A stretch of DNA of 64,000 nucleotides from NCBI RefSeq assembly GCF_016695175.1, contig NZ_CP068022.1:1-64000 (forward strand). Reading direction: 5' to 3'. Both the position numbers and the translations under genes were made by a program. Positions 26,496 to 35,683 of the stretch are shown piece after piece; position 1 is the stretch's first letter, and each line of letters begins with the position of its first letter. This stretch comes from Pseudoalteromonas sp. GCY. GTDB taxonomy: Bacteria > Pseudomonadota > Gammaproteobacteria > Enterobacterales > Alteromonadaceae. The notes under the pieces were generated by a model, which searched no databases, had not been told where the DNA came from, and saw only the letters and a list, made by a program, of their open reading frames with translations.

Positions 26496-28850
26496 ATGCG
26501 AGCTAAAACTTGGGCGTTGGCAGTCACACAAAGTGCGTTGTTAAGCGCAACAGTTCACGCCACTGAATCAAATACACAGTGGGTCGATACCTTCATTGGT
26601 ACTGGCGGTGATGGCCACACCTTCCCAGGCGCAGTCGTGCCATTTGGTATGGTGCAATTAAGCCCAGATACAGATAACCCCATGCGCGGTGTTTCCCCTC
26701 AACCAGAAATCTACAAGCGCTGCGCTGGTTATCACTATGACGACCATACTATTGTTGGTTTCTCCCACACGCATTTCTCTGGCACTGGCCACTCAGATCT
26801 TGGCGATTTACTGATCATGCCAATGACAGGCGAGGTAAAGCTTGATGCTGGTACCGCTGAAAATCCAGACATAGGTTATCGCTCGCGCTTTACTCATGAC
26901 CAGGAATGGTCTGAACCTGGCTATTACGGTGTTGACTTACTCGACTATGGAGTTAAAGCCGAAGTCACAGCAACCACGCGAGTGGGTATGCATAAATACA
27001 GCTTCAACAAAGCAAAACAAGGCCATGTATTACTTGATTTGACCTCAGCAATCTATAACTTTGAGAACAAAGTGATTTGGAGCGACATCCGCAAAATAAA
27101 CGACACCACGCTCGTTGCTTACCGCGCTACTAATGGCTGGGCGCGTAACCGCCAAATGTATTTTGCCATCGAATTCTCAAAACCCATTGATGACTATCAG
27201 TTTTATAATCTAGACAACAATCGTTATCGTTGTATGAATTGCTTAGGAAAAGACAGCAAACACTCTACGATTGAGAATACCGCAGTGAAAATGACAGCAG
27301 GTAAAGCCGTAAAGTTTGTCGCAAGTTTTGATAATCTAGATGAAGCGCCGCTGTTGGTTAAGGTTGGACTTTCCGCAGTTAGCCGCAAGAATGCATTAGA
27401 GAATCTAAAGACTGAAGTACCAAATTGGGATTTTGATAACGTTAGAGCAAATGCCAAGTCACAATGGGCGAATTACCTAGATAAAGTCGACGTGGAAGGC
27501 ACAAAAGCGCAAAAACGTCAGTTCTACACTGCGCTTTATCACGCGCTACAAGCACCAAATATCTACCAAGATGTCAACGGTCAGTATCGAGGCGTTGATG
27601 GTGAAATTCATGACGGCAAAGGTTTTGAGCACTATACCTTATTCTCGTTGTGGGATACCTATCGTGCATTACATCCATTACTCACTTATATCGACCCAGA
27701 CCGCGTATCCGGCATGATCCAATCTATGCTGGTACATTATCAGCAAAGCTATGAAAAAATGTTACCTATTTGGTCGTTCCATGCCCACGAGACATGGACC
27801 ATGATTGGTTATCATGCGGTTTCAGTCATTGCTGATGCATATTTAAAGGGGATCAGAGATTACGATATTGATTTAGCAGTAGAAGCAATTGAAAACACGG
27901 CTAACAACCCAGTGTATGACGCCATCCCAGAATACAAGAAGTTTGGCTATGTACCAATGGACGTACTTCCTGAGTCTATTTCTATCACACTTGAATATGC
28001 TTACGATGATTTTGCCATTGCAAAAATGTATGAAGCGATGGGTAATACCAGCAAAGCGAAAGACTATTATCGCCGCGCGATGAGCTATAAAAATGTGTTC
28101 AATAAAGAAACCGGTTACATGCAAGGGTTAGATTCAAAAGGAAACTGGGATCCCGAATTTGACCCATTTGAAGCAAAATACATGGGCCCTTACACGGAAG
28201 GTAACGCTAAGCAATATAGCTTCTATGTACCGCACGATGTTGCTGGCTTGATTGAATTAATGGGTGGTGACGATGAATTTGAAGCGCGTCTTGATGCACT
28301 GTTTGATACACACCTTTCTGAAGAGATGATCAAAGAGCACGAAGATATTGCAGGCCTGATTGGTAACTATGCCCATGGTAATGAACCTAGCCATCATATA
28401 GCCTATTTATATAACTATGCGGGTAAACCGTGGAGAACCCAAGAGCGTATTCGTCAGATCATGGATACCTTGAGCTCAGACAAACCGGATGGCCTTGCAG
28501 GTAATGACGATGTAGGTCAGATGTCTGCTTGGTATATATTCTCAGCGATGGGCTTTTATCCTGTTGCGCCAGGCGACCTAAGCTACGCGATTGGTGCGCC
28601 TCAGGTGCCAGAAGTTACGTTGAAACTTGCAAACGGTAAAGCGTTTAAAACCCTTGCTAAAGGTTTCAGTGATAAAAACAAATACATCAAATCCGTTAAA
28701 TTGAATGGAAAACCGCTTGATCGCAGCTACATCACACATAACGACATTATGAATGGTGGTACATTGGAGTATCAAATGTCCAGCAAGCCTAATAAAGCAT
28801 GGGGTCAATCCAAAACGCAAAGACCGCCTTCATTGTCGGAGTATAAGTAA
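26496..28850 (+). CDS. GH92 alpha-mannosidase, secreted
   Basis: A 784-residue calcium-dependent exo-alpha-mannosidase acting on alpha-1,2/1,3-linked mannose of N-glycans or mannoproteins. An N-terminal signal peptide ends near VHA/TESN, so it is exported (no lipobox). Family signatures: DTFIGTGGDGHTFPGA followed by PFGMVQLSPDT, THFSGTGHSDLGD, LWDTYRALHPL, and GNEPSHHIAYLYNYAG followed by GNDDVGQMSAWYIFSAMGFYPV. The length agrees with the family (about 750-800). ATG 26496 has AGGAGAG upstream. Its stop TAA shares its last A with the ATG of the peptidase gene (TAATG), so mannosidase and peptidase are translationally coupled. Confidence 0.93.
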   Translation: MRAKTWALAVTQSALLSATVHATESNTQWVDTFIGTGGDGHTFPGAVVPFGMVQLSPDTDNPMRGVSPQPEIYKRCAGYHYDDHTIVGFSHTHFSGTGHSDLGDLLIMPMTGEVKLDAGTAENPDIGYRSRFTHDQEWSEPGYYGVDLLDYGVKAEVTATTRVGMHKYSFNKAKQGHVLLDLTSAIYNFENKVIWSDIRKINDTTLVAYRATNGWARNRQMYFAIEFSKPIDDYQFYNLDNNRYRCMNCLGKDSKHSTIENTAVKMTAGKAVKFVASFDNLDEAPLLVKVGLSAVSRKNALENLKTEVPNWDFDNVRANAKSQWANYLDKVDVEGTKAQKRQFYTALYHALQAPNIYQDVNGQYRGVDGEIHDGKGFEHYTLFSLWDTYRALHPLLTYIDPDRVSGMIQSMLVHYQQSYEKMLPIWSFHAHETWTMIGYHAVSVIADAYLKGIRDYDIDLAVEAIENTANNPVYDAIPEYKKFGYVPMDVLPESISITLEYAYDDFAIAKMYEAMGNTSKAKDYYRRAMSYKNVFNKETGYMQGLDSKGNWDPEFDPFEAKYMGPYTEGNAKQYSFYVPHDVAGLIELMGGDDEFEARLDALFDTHLSEEMIKEHEDIAGLIGNYAHGNEPSHHIAYLYNYAGKPWRTQERIRQIMDTLSSDKPDGLAGNDDVGQMSAWYIFSAMGFYPVAPGDLSYAIGAPQVPEVTLKLANGKAFKTLAKGFSDKNKYIKSVKLNGKPLDRSYITHNDIMNGGTLEYQMSSKPNKAWGQSKTQRPPSLSEYK

Positions 28851-29617
28851 TGGTTAAAGCAGGAATATTTCTTGCGGCTATTACCACATTTGCAAGTGCG
28901 CCGTTCGCACTTGTAAATGACGCCGATAATGCCGCAGCACGATTAAAACCGATCGCGTTTCAATCAGACTTAGCATGGCGTCAATTTCCCCTGCCTGCCG
29001 TCTCGCTCAGCAAAACAACTAAAATTAACCATTTCGCATGGCAAGAAATTGATAACAAAGTAATAGAGCAGATAAGTTATAACGTGGCTAGATTGCTGTA
29101 TAAGGATATGGAAAGCGCACCTAAACTACCAACACTCCATATTGTCTTTGAAGACCTAAAAGGGGTTGCATATAAAGAGGGCGACTTTAACGGCGCAACC
29201 ATCCATATTAGCGCAAACTACATGGAAAACTTTTCTACATCGCACAGCGAAACAGAATCCGTCGACGAACTTATCGGTATTCTCTATCATGAAATTGCCC
29301 ATGCTTATCAACTAGATGATCATAATTACAAGGAAATAGGGCCAATCATTGAGGGAATAGCGGATGTTGTTAGACTAAAAGCTGGGTATATTCCTGATGA
29401 CACCCAAAAGCCTGGTGGCAACTATAGAGATGGCTATAAAAATACTGCATTCTTTATCGATTGGTTATCGAAGCAAAGTAACCGAGACCTACTTCAGGAG
29501 ATCAATGCTCAGTTGGACCCACATGACGACATAACGTGGGACTGGCAATACTTCGAGCAGTCAGCAGGTGTTAAATTAGATACTGCTTGGCAACGTTATC
29601 AAGCGTCGTTACTTTAA
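28850..29617 (+). CDS. Basic secretory protein family metallopeptidase
   Basis: A 255-residue secreted zinc peptidase candidate. The N terminus (MVKAGIFLAAITTFASAPFA) is a signal peptide. The zinc motif is YHEIAHAYQ (His147, Glu148, His151), and the flanking EGIADVVRLKAGY and GYKNTAFFIDWLS segments match the basic secretory protein/plant-bacterial peptidase family (PF04450). The gene overlaps the GH92 stop by one base, placing a protease and a mannosidase on the same message. A plausible role is attack on mannosylated protein after or before deglycosylation; this is inference. A terminator follows. Confidence 0.85.
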   Translation: MVKAGIFLAAITTFASAPFALVNDADNAAARLKPIAFQSDLAWRQFPLPAVSLSKTTKINHFAWQEIDNKVIEQISYNVARLLYKDMESAPKLPTLHIVFEDLKGVAYKEGDFNGATIHISANYMENFSTSHSETESVDELIGILYHEIAHAYQLDDHNYKEIGPIIEGIADVVRLKAGYIPDDTQKPGGNYRDGYKNTAFFIDWLSKQSNRDLLQEINAQLDPHDDITWDWQYFEQSAGVKLDTAWQRYQASLL

Positions 29618-29620
29618 CGC

Positions 29621-29646
29621 AAGGTGAGCGTAGTCTCACCTTTATT
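29621..29646 (+). terminator. Terminator after the peptidase gene
   Basis: Stem AAGGTGAG/CTCACCTT with a 6-base loop, then TATTT. The T run is imperfect. Confidence 0.7.
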
Positions 29647-29814
29647 TAACATTCACTCTAAACCTCTCTCATTTCCTGCCGATAATCAAAGACAAACCTT
29701 TGAGTTTTTGATAAAAATAGTTACAAGGGAATCCAGTTCCTAAATCTATTAATAACAATCGGCCAACGAGTTTATTGTTTGGCTGAAGAAAAGAACAAGT
29801 TCAACAGGATCATG

Positions 29815-31704
29815 ATGTTTAAAGCGCTAAAGTTCACCACCAAAGTAACCGTAGCAGCCTCCCTTGTGTTAGTGATTGTGCTCGGCTTATTTACCGTAAA
29901 CAACTTTCTCGTTATGCGAGACCAAACTCAAGCTCGGCTTACCTTGGTTTTACAAGAGATTTCCAGCTCGGTTTCACAAAATATCGCCAACTGGCTCAAT
30001 GACAGACTTGAAATCGTGGTCTCCATTGCTGATGGGCATAGAGCTGATGACTCCACTGAACAAATAAGAAGACGGTTAAAAACAGCAGACACGGCGGGGG
30101 ATTTCAAAAACGTTTTTATTGGCACGCCAGATGGTACATTTGTGTTAGACGATCCAAGTATTCAACTTCCTGCTGATTTTGATGCAACTAGCCGCCCTTG
30201 GTACAAGCTCGCGGAGCAAAAACAAGATACCGCATTTACCGCACCTTATATCGACGTTACCACCAACGAATTCACTATTTCTGCCGTTGTACCGGTAAAA
30301 CAAGGAGGCCGTTTTGCAGGTGTGGCTGGGGGGGACATTGACATGTCAACCATCACAGAAATTATCAATGAAATTGACTTTTTAGGGTTTGGTTACGGTT
30401 TTTTACTTGATGAAAGCGGTAAAATACTCAGTCACCCAGATACTAAACTGAATGACAAGCCGATGTCAGCGCTGTTTGGTAAACGCCTGTCATTAAATCG
30501 GGATTTCACGGAGCTTGAAATTGATGGCACAGAAAAGCTCGTTTCATTTGTAAAAATGAAAGGCATTAAAAATGTCGACTGGTATCTTGGCGTTGTCATT
30601 AATAAAGAAATTGCCTATTCGTCCGTATCTTCTTTTAGAAATATGGCTGCTATCTATATGCTACTTGGCGTGATTGCGATTGTGGTGATGCTACAACTAT
30701 TGCTCAAGTATCTGATGCGCCCGATGTACAATCTCAACGCGGCCATCAAAGACATAGCCCAAGGTGAAGGTGACCTTACTCGCAGATTAGTCGTAGAAAA
30801 CCAAGATGAATTTGGCGAGTTATCCGATTATTTCAACCAGTTTATCGATAAAATTCATGCCTCAATTACGCAGGTAAAAAATACCACAGTGACACTTGAA
30901 AACGTGGTGAATAGTTTGGTTGCACAAACCCAAGATACCTTATCTATGTATACAGATCAGTCAAAGCGCACCGATAGCGTCGCGACGGCCATCAACGAGC
31001 TTTCTTCAAGTGCACAAGAGATCTCAAACAATGCAACCCATGCTTCAGAACTTGCCAGTAACGCCAACAAGCTTTCTGTTGAAAGCCAACATTCACTCAC
31101 TCAAAATATCGAAGAAATCGCTTCACTAACACAAAAAATGTCTCAAGCGCAAGACACGCTGGATGGGTTAGATAAACTCTCAGGCAGCATCGGGCAAGTG
31201 CTTGAAGTGATTAAAGGAGTTAGCGAACAAACCAACTTACTGGCGTTAAATGCAGCCATTGAAGCAGCCAGGGCAGGTGAGGCTGGACGTGGATTCGCTG
31301 TCGTTGCCGATGAAGTAAGGCAATTGGCACAGCGCACGCAAGAGTCAACGCAAGAAATCGAAAGCACTATTGCACAACTACAACAAGGTTCGGCTTCAGC
31401 TGTGGCTGTAATGAAAGCAAGTTTAGAAGACTCAGCAAGAAGCGCCGATAGAGCTAATGCTTCAGGTACTAAAATGCAAGAAGTGAGCAATTCGATTGAT
31501 GCCATAGACGGCGTTAACCATGCAGTTGCCAGCGCCACACACCAGCAAAACACCGTTATCCAAACATTAGATAGCGACATTCATCATATTAGTGACCTCA
31601 GCCTGCAAGGCAGCAATAACCTAACCGCAACCCTTGAAGAATGTAAGTCATTGAAACTACAGTTCGACGAATTAGAACAAATGGTGCTCAAGTTTAGAGT
31701 CTAA
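29815..31704 (+). CDS. Methyl-accepting chemotaxis protein with dCache_1 sensor
   Basis: A chemoreceptor of about 629 residues. It has a first transmembrane helix near residues 10-30, a periplasmic dCache_1 domain to about 275, a second helix, a HAMP domain ([23 protein letters not shown]) and a cytoplasmic signalling domain with the canonical tip [19 protein letters not shown]. The sensor carries RPWYK, then APYID and GGDI, which fits the dCache amino-acid-binding motif except that the first motif tyrosine looks replaced (FDATSRPW), so an amino-acid ligand is plausible. Start: in-frame TTG 29779 is possible, but ATG 29815 (preceded by ATG 29812) has AGGA at a proper distance. No CheB/CheR-binding pentapeptide is visible. 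It is a single-gene unit ending at a terminator. Confidence 0.88.
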   Translation: MFKALKFTTKVTVAASLVLVIVLGLFTVNNFLVMRDQTQARLTLVLQEISSSVSQNIANWLNDRLEIVVSIADGHRADDSTEQIRRRLKTADTAGDFKNVFIGTPDGTFVLDDPSIQLPADFDATSRPWYKLAEQKQDTAFTAPYIDVTTNEFTISAVVPVKQGGRFAGVAGGDIDMSTITEIINEIDFLGFGYGFLLDESGKILSHPDTKLNDKPMSALFGKRLSLNRDFTELEIDGTEKLVSFVKMKGIKNVDWYLGVVINKEIAYSSVSSFRNMAAIYMLLGVIAIVVMLQLLLKYLMRPMYNLNAAIKDIAQGEGDLTRRLVVENQDEFGELSDYFNQFIDKIHASITQVKNTTVTLENVVNSLVAQTQDTLSMYTDQSKRTDSVATAINELSSSAQEISNNATHASELASNANKLSVESQHSLTQNIEEIASLTQKMSQAQDTLDGLDKLSGSIGQVLEVIKGVSEQTNLLALNAAIEAARAGEAGRGFAVVADEVRQLAQRTQESTQEIESTIAQLQQGSASAVAVMKASLEDSARSADRANASGTKMQEVSNSIDAIDGVNHAVASATHQQNTVIQTLDSDIHHISDLSLQGSNNLTATLEECKSLKLQFDELEQMVLKFRV

Positions 31705-31723
31705 CGCCATTCCAATAATGCTT

Positions 31724-31752
31724 AAAAGCCGCTTAACAAAAGCGGCTTTTTG
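31724..31752 (+). terminator. Terminator after the dCache chemoreceptor
   Basis: A 10-bp perfect stem AAAAGCCGCT/AGCGGCTTTT with a 7-base loop and T run. Confidence 0.9.
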
Positions 31753-31843
31753 TGATCCTTTTATGACACAAAACACCTGCAACATCTTATTAACCAGCAT
31801 AATTCCATTAAAATTAATAAGTTAATTGATTAATGTAATTTCA

Positions 31844-31905
31844 ATGACAGCTGTCATATTTCTGCATTAGTCTCGCAACATGGTTGTCATTTTTCGTAAT
31901 TAGAC
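31844..31905 (+). promoter_or_regulatory. Palindrome and PhoB-box-like repeats before the TonB2 operon
   Basis: A perfect 14-bp palindrome ATGACAGCTGTCAT (31844-31857) runs into CTGTCATATTTCTGCATT (31851-31868), and 33 bp further (three 11-bp steps) lies TTGTCATTTTTCGTAATT (31884-31901). The first half sites CTGTCAT and TTGTCAT match Pho-box halves well; the second halves are poor. The region ends about 50 bases before the DUF3450 ATG. Confidence 0.45.
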
Positions 31906-31952
31906 TGCACCCAGTTTTTTAGCAACTAGCAATAATTTATAAGGTGTATGCG

Positions 31953-32702
31953 ATGAAGTGCGTTAACCACTTGCTTATAGCAGGTATGCTAGCAACGGCC
32001 TCTGCCGGAGCAACAGAATTAAATCAAGCGATGGACAAAAGTGCAGCTATCAATGAATCTGCATTAAAGTCTCAAGGGAAAATTGATGGTATTGCAGACG
32101 ATATGCAGTCTCGTTTGCAAAAGTTCAAGACGTTGAACAAAGAAATCGATGGCCTATCTGTTTACAACGCTCAATTAGAAAAACAAATCAAAAACCAACT
32201 TGAAGAAATGGCGGCAATTAACACCTCTATGGATCAGGTTTCGGTGATCGAGCGTCAAATCACACCTCTCATGATGCGCATGATCACAGGTCTGAAGCAG
32301 TTCGTTGAATTAGATGTGCCTTTCCTTCCCAAAGAGCGTGCTGAGCGTATTACACAGTTAACTAACTTGATGGACCGTGCTGATATTTCATCAAGCGAAA
32401 AGTTCCGCCGCGTACTTGAAGCTTACCAAGTTGAAGTTGACTACGGTCGCACTATCGAAGCTTACACCTCTTTACTTGACGTGAATGGACAAGAACGTGA
32501 AGTAGATTTCCTACGAATTGGTCGTCTTGAGCTGCTTTATGTCACAAAAGATGGCAGCCAAGCTGGTTTTTGGAACAAAGACAGTAACGCTTTTGACGCA
32601 TTACCAGATACCAACATCAGCCAAATCAATAAAGGCATTCGCATCGCACGTAAGCAGTTAGCACCTGACATGTTAACGCTTCCAGTTCAGGCTGCAGAGT
32701 AA
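31953..32702 (+). CDS. DUF3450 periplasmic coiled-coil protein of the TonB2 system
   Basis: A 249-residue exported protein. A signal peptide (MKCVNHLLIAGMLATASAGA) precedes a long coiled coil (about 30-110) and a small C-terminal domain with VDFLRIGRLELLYVT, the typical DUF3450 end segment. In Alteromonadales and Vibrionales this family is encoded at the head of operons with TtpC-like, ExbB, ExbD, TonB and TPR proteins, and it is thought to help energise particular TonB-dependent receptors. ATG 31953 was chosen over the in-frame GTG 31944 because AAGG overlaps that GTG and is well spaced from the ATG. First of a six-gene operon. Confidence 0.88.
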   Translation: MKCVNHLLIAGMLATASAGATELNQAMDKSAAINESALKSQGKIDGIADDMQSRLQKFKTLNKEIDGLSVYNAQLEKQIKNQLEEMAAINTSMDQVSVIERQITPLMMRMITGLKQFVELDVPFLPKERAERITQLTNLMDRADISSSEKFRRVLEAYQVEVDYGRTIEAYTSLLDVNGQEREVDFLRIGRLELLYVTKDGSQAGFWNKDSNAFDALPDTNISQINKGIRIARKQLAPDMLTLPVQAAE

Positions 32703-32716
32703 TAGGTGAGACCACT

Positions 32717-34084
32717 ATGAAATTCGTACAAAAATTCACTAAACAGGCTATTTTCGCAACAACACTTGCGTTAACCGCATCTGCGCATGCTGAACAAGCA
32801 TTAGATTTAGATTCGCTACTTAAAACCTTAGAGCAAGGTCAAACGGCACAAACAGCGCAAAACAAACAACGTGAAGCCGAGTTCAAAGCGCAGCAAAACA
32901 ACCAAATCCAAATGTTGAATGCGTTAACGGGTGAACGTAACCAAGCACTGGCTAAATCTGAACGTCTAGAAACCAATTTCGAAGAAAACGAAATTAAACT
33001 GGCCAACCTAAGTGACACTCTTAGCAAGCGTATGGGTACATTAAAAGAGCTATTCGGTGTGCTTCAACAAGTAGCTGGCGATAGTTCGAATAAGTTCGCA
33101 ACTTCAGTTGTATCAGCTGAAATTAAAGGTCGTGATGATTACATGACTGAGCTTGCGAAAAAGATGGGCTCAACATCGCGTCTTGCATCAATCGAAGACA
33201 TTGAAAAAGTCTGGTTTGAGATGCAACGTGAAATGACAGAACAAGGTAAAGTATCGCGCTTTAATACCGAAGTTATCGTAGCCGGTGGTGCCAAGCAAAA
33301 CAAAGAAGTGCTTCGCGTTGGTGCGTTTAACTTAATCGCTGATGGTAAATACTTGACTTACAACAACGATACACAAACGCTTTCTGAACTGACTCGTCAG
33401 CCAGCGTCTCGTTTCACCTCAACAGCGGGTGAATTACAAAGTGCGAAGACTGGTTCCGTCGATTTTGCCCTTGACCCAACAGGCGGCTCAATTCTCGGTC
33501 TACTAGTACAAGCACCAAATACCGAAGAACAAGTACACCAAGGTGGCGCGGTAGGTTACGTGATCCTAGGTGTTGGTTTACTGGCACTACTTATTGCAAT
33601 TGAGCGTTTTGTATCACTCATGTTGATGGGTTCTAAAATCAACCGTCAGCTTAAAGATAGTGTTGCGCGTGACGACAACCCGCTAGGTCGTGTGATGAAA
33701 GTGAAAGAGCAATACCCAAATGTGGCTTACGATACGCTAGAACTTAAGTTAAGCGAAGCAATCCTTCGTGAGATGCCAAAGATCACTCGTAACCTGACTT
33801 TAATCAAAATTATTTCAGTCGTAGCACCTCTACTTGGTCTACTCGGTACAGTGACCGGTATGATCAACACCTTCCAAGCAATCACCTTGTTTGGTACAGG
33901 TGACCCTAAACTCATGGCTGGTGGTATTTCTCAGGCCCTTGTAACCACCGTACTTGGTCTGGTTGTCGCTATCCCAACCGTATTCCTTTACACACTACTA
34001 AACACGCGTTCTCGTAACTTGCTCCTTATTCTTCAAGAGCAGAGCGCGGGGATCATTGCAGAGCGTAGCGAGAAAGGAGCGTAA
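32717..34084 (+). CDS. TtpC-like MotA/TolQ/ExbB proton channel protein
   Basis: A 455-residue protein with a signal peptide, a periplasmic coiled-coil N-terminal half (about 25-180), a linker, then a MotA/TolQ/ExbB domain with three transmembrane helices (about 275-295, 365-385, 405-430) containing APLLGLLGTVTGMINTF and MAGGISQALVTTVLGL. This N-terminally extended ExbB resembles TtpC of Vibrio TonB2 systems, which is needed beside the ordinary ExbB for function. AGGTGAG precedes the ATG. It is followed two bases later by the short ExbB gene. Confidence 0.9.
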   Translation: MKFVQKFTKQAIFATTLALTASAHAEQALDLDSLLKTLEQGQTAQTAQNKQREAEFKAQQNNQIQMLNALTGERNQALAKSERLETNFEENEIKLANLSDTLSKRMGTLKELFGVLQQVAGDSSNKFATSVVSAEIKGRDDYMTELAKKMGSTSRLASIEDIEKVWFEMQREMTEQGKVSRFNTEVIVAGGAKQNKEVLRVGAFNLIADGKYLTYNNDTQTLSELTRQPASRFTSTAGELQSAKTGSVDFALDPTGGSILGLLVQAPNTEEQVHQGGAVGYVILGVGLLALLIAIERFVSLMLMGSKINRQLKDSVARDDNPLGRVMKVKEQYPNVAYDTLELKLSEAILREMPKITRNLTLIKIISVVAPLLGLLGTVTGMINTFQAITLFGTGDPKLMAGGISQALVTTVLGLVVAIPTVFLYTLLNTRSRNLLLILQEQSAGIIAERSEKGA

Positions 34085-34086
34085 TC

Positions 34087-34614
34087 GTGGTTTTATTGCT
34101 TGATGCAATTAACGCTTTACGTGAATTCCTTGATACAGGTGGCCAGGTTCTCCTGGTCATCGGCTTCGTAACCTTCGCCATGTGGCTACTTATTCTCGAG
34201 CGCTTCATGTTTGTGTTCGGTAAATACAGAGGCTACAAAAACGAAGTCCTACAAGCTTGGAACTCTCGAAATGAGCGTAACAGTTGGAACGCAGAGCAGA
34301 TAAGACAAGCAACTATCTCTCGCGTGGGGATCAAACTCAACGCCAACTTACCTTACATCAATGTCATGGTGGCACTGTGTCCTTTACTAGGACTCCTAGG
34401 TACGGTAACTGGCATGATTGAAGTATTTGATGTCATGGCGATCACCGGATCAGGCAGTGCACGCTCTATGGCATCTGGGGTATCAAAAGCAACTATCCCA
34501 ACAATGGCAGGCATGGTTGGCGCGCTTTCGGGTGTATTTGCATCGACCTACCTTCAGCGTAAAGCCAAGCGTGAAGTTGAGTTGTTAGAAGATAAAATGC
34601 TACTAGACCATTAA
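34087..34614 (+). CDS. exbB: ExbB, TonB-system proton channel subunit
   Basis: A 175-residue inner-membrane protein of the MotA/TolQ/ExbB family. Helix 1 lies near residues 18-38, and two further helices span CPLLGLLGTVTGMIEVFDVMA and ATIPTMAGMVGALSGVFAS. With ExbD it uses the proton gradient to drive TonB. The start is GTG with a strong AAGGAG site eight bases upstream, inside the end of the preceding gene. It is shorter than E. coli ExbB (244) but normal for TonB2-type ExbB. Confidence 0.92.
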   Translation: MVLLLDAINALREFLDTGGQVLLVIGFVTFAMWLLILERFMFVFGKYRGYKNEVLQAWNSRNERNSWNAEQIRQATISRVGIKLNANLPYINVMVALCPLLGLLGTVTGMIEVFDVMAITGSGSARSMASGVSKATIPTMAGMVGALSGVFASTYLQRKAKREVELLEDKMLLDH

Positions 34615-34636
34615 TCGGTCGTGTGAGGAAAGAATT

Positions 34637-35047
34637 ATGAGAGCACCACTTGCAAAAGTATTCCAAGAAGAAGAAGCAGAAGAAATTAACATGACACCAA
34701 TGCTGGACGTTGTATTTATCATGCTTATCTTCTTTATTGTAACGGCCTCTTTCGTTAAAGAAGCGGGTATTGATGTTAACCGCCCTGAAGCGGCCACTGC
34801 AGTGAAAAAGCAAAGAGCGAATATCCTGGTTGCAATTTCAGATACCGGTGAAATTTGGATTAACAAACGTCAAGTAGACATCCGTGCAGTTCAAGCAAAC
34901 ATTGAGCGTCTTAAAGCGGAAAATCCCCAGGGTAGTGTGGTTATTCAAGCTGATAAAAAGGCAACTACTGACACGCTAATTAAAGTAATGGATGCATCAC
35001 GCGCAGCTGGCGCATTTGATGTTTCAATTGCAGCACAGGAGTCATAG
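34637..35047 (+). CDS. exbD: ExbD, TonB-system proton channel subunit
   Basis: A 136-residue protein with one transmembrane helix (about 23-42: MLDVVFIMLIFFIVTASF), where the conserved Asp in MTPMLDVVFIML is the proton-carrying residue, and a periplasmic domain ending in the usual VVIQADKKATTDTLIKVMDA segment. It partners the ExbB proteins. The Shine-Dalgarno sequence GAGGAAAG is well placed. Confidence 0.94.
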   Translation: MRAPLAKVFQEEEAEEINMTPMLDVVFIMLIFFIVTASFVKEAGIDVNRPEAATAVKKQRANILVAISDTGEIWINKRQVDIRAVQANIERLKAENPQGSVVIQADKKATTDTLIKVMDASRAAGAFDVSIAAQES

Positions 35048-35056
35048 GAACATACC

Positions 35057-35662
35057 ATGCGTTACTTAATTGCTTTAGTAATTGCAGGCATAGTTACCTT
35101 TTTCCTTTTCTTGGGTATGCAAGCGCTTATCCAAGGAGGGGAAGGAGCAATGACAGATCCTGTAAAAGGACAAGTACTAGATTTCGTCCGTCTTAAAAAA
35201 GAAGAGACGGTGGAGAAAAAAGAGCGTAAGCCACAAAAGCCACCAACACCAAAAGAGCCGCCTCCACCAATGGATGCACCACAAACACAGAACAACAATC
35301 TTGACGCAACAGGCGGCAACTTTGATTTCAGTGCCAATGTGGACGCTGACGTAGATTTGGCGGGTGGTTTAGCACTTGAGTCCAGTGATGGTGAATATCT
35401 GCCAATCGTTAAAGTTGCGCCGGTATATCCAAGACGTGCGTTATCACGCGGAATTGAGGGGTATGTGATTGTTGAGTTTATTGTAACTAAGCAAGGCACA
35501 GTGAGAAACCCTGTTGTAGTAAGCGCCGAACCGGAATCGATCTTTGACCAAGCAGCGCTTGATGCGGCATTGAAATTTAAATACAAACCTCGCGTAGTAA
35601 ACGGTGAACCGGTTGAAGTTGCGGGTGTTCAAAATAAGATTTCATTTCAAATTAATGGCTAA
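35057..35662 (+). CDS. tonB: TonB energy-transducing protein
   Basis: A 201-residue protein with an N-terminal membrane anchor (MRYLIALVIAGIVTFFLFLG), a proline/lysine-rich spacer (KPQKPPTPKEPPPP) and a C-terminal TonB domain (about 115-200) with APVYPRRALSRGIEGYVIVEF and KFKYKPRVVNGEPVEV. It spans the periplasm and pulls on TonB-box receptors. It belongs to the short TonB2 class, without the long spacer of E. coli TonB. A perfect 8-bp hairpin (TTAATGGC/GCCATTAA, 35652-35672) covers the stop codon before the TPR gene. Confidence 0.94.
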   Translation: MRYLIALVIAGIVTFFLFLGMQALIQGGEGAMTDPVKGQVLDFVRLKKEETVEKKERKPQKPPTPKEPPPPMDAPQTQNNNLDATGGNFDFSANVDADVDLAGGLALESSDGEYLPIVKVAPVYPRRALSRGIEGYVIVEFIVTKQGTVRNPVVVSAEPESIFDQAALDAALKFKYKPRVVNGEPVEVAGVQNKISFQING

Positions 35663-35683
35663 CCGCCATTAAGGATTGCGATT

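Noticed and set aside
35062..35586. 174-codon open frame antisense to tonB
   Set aside because: Ser/Thr/Pro-rich shadow of the real TonB gene, which has a clear family match and operon position; no ribosome binding site.
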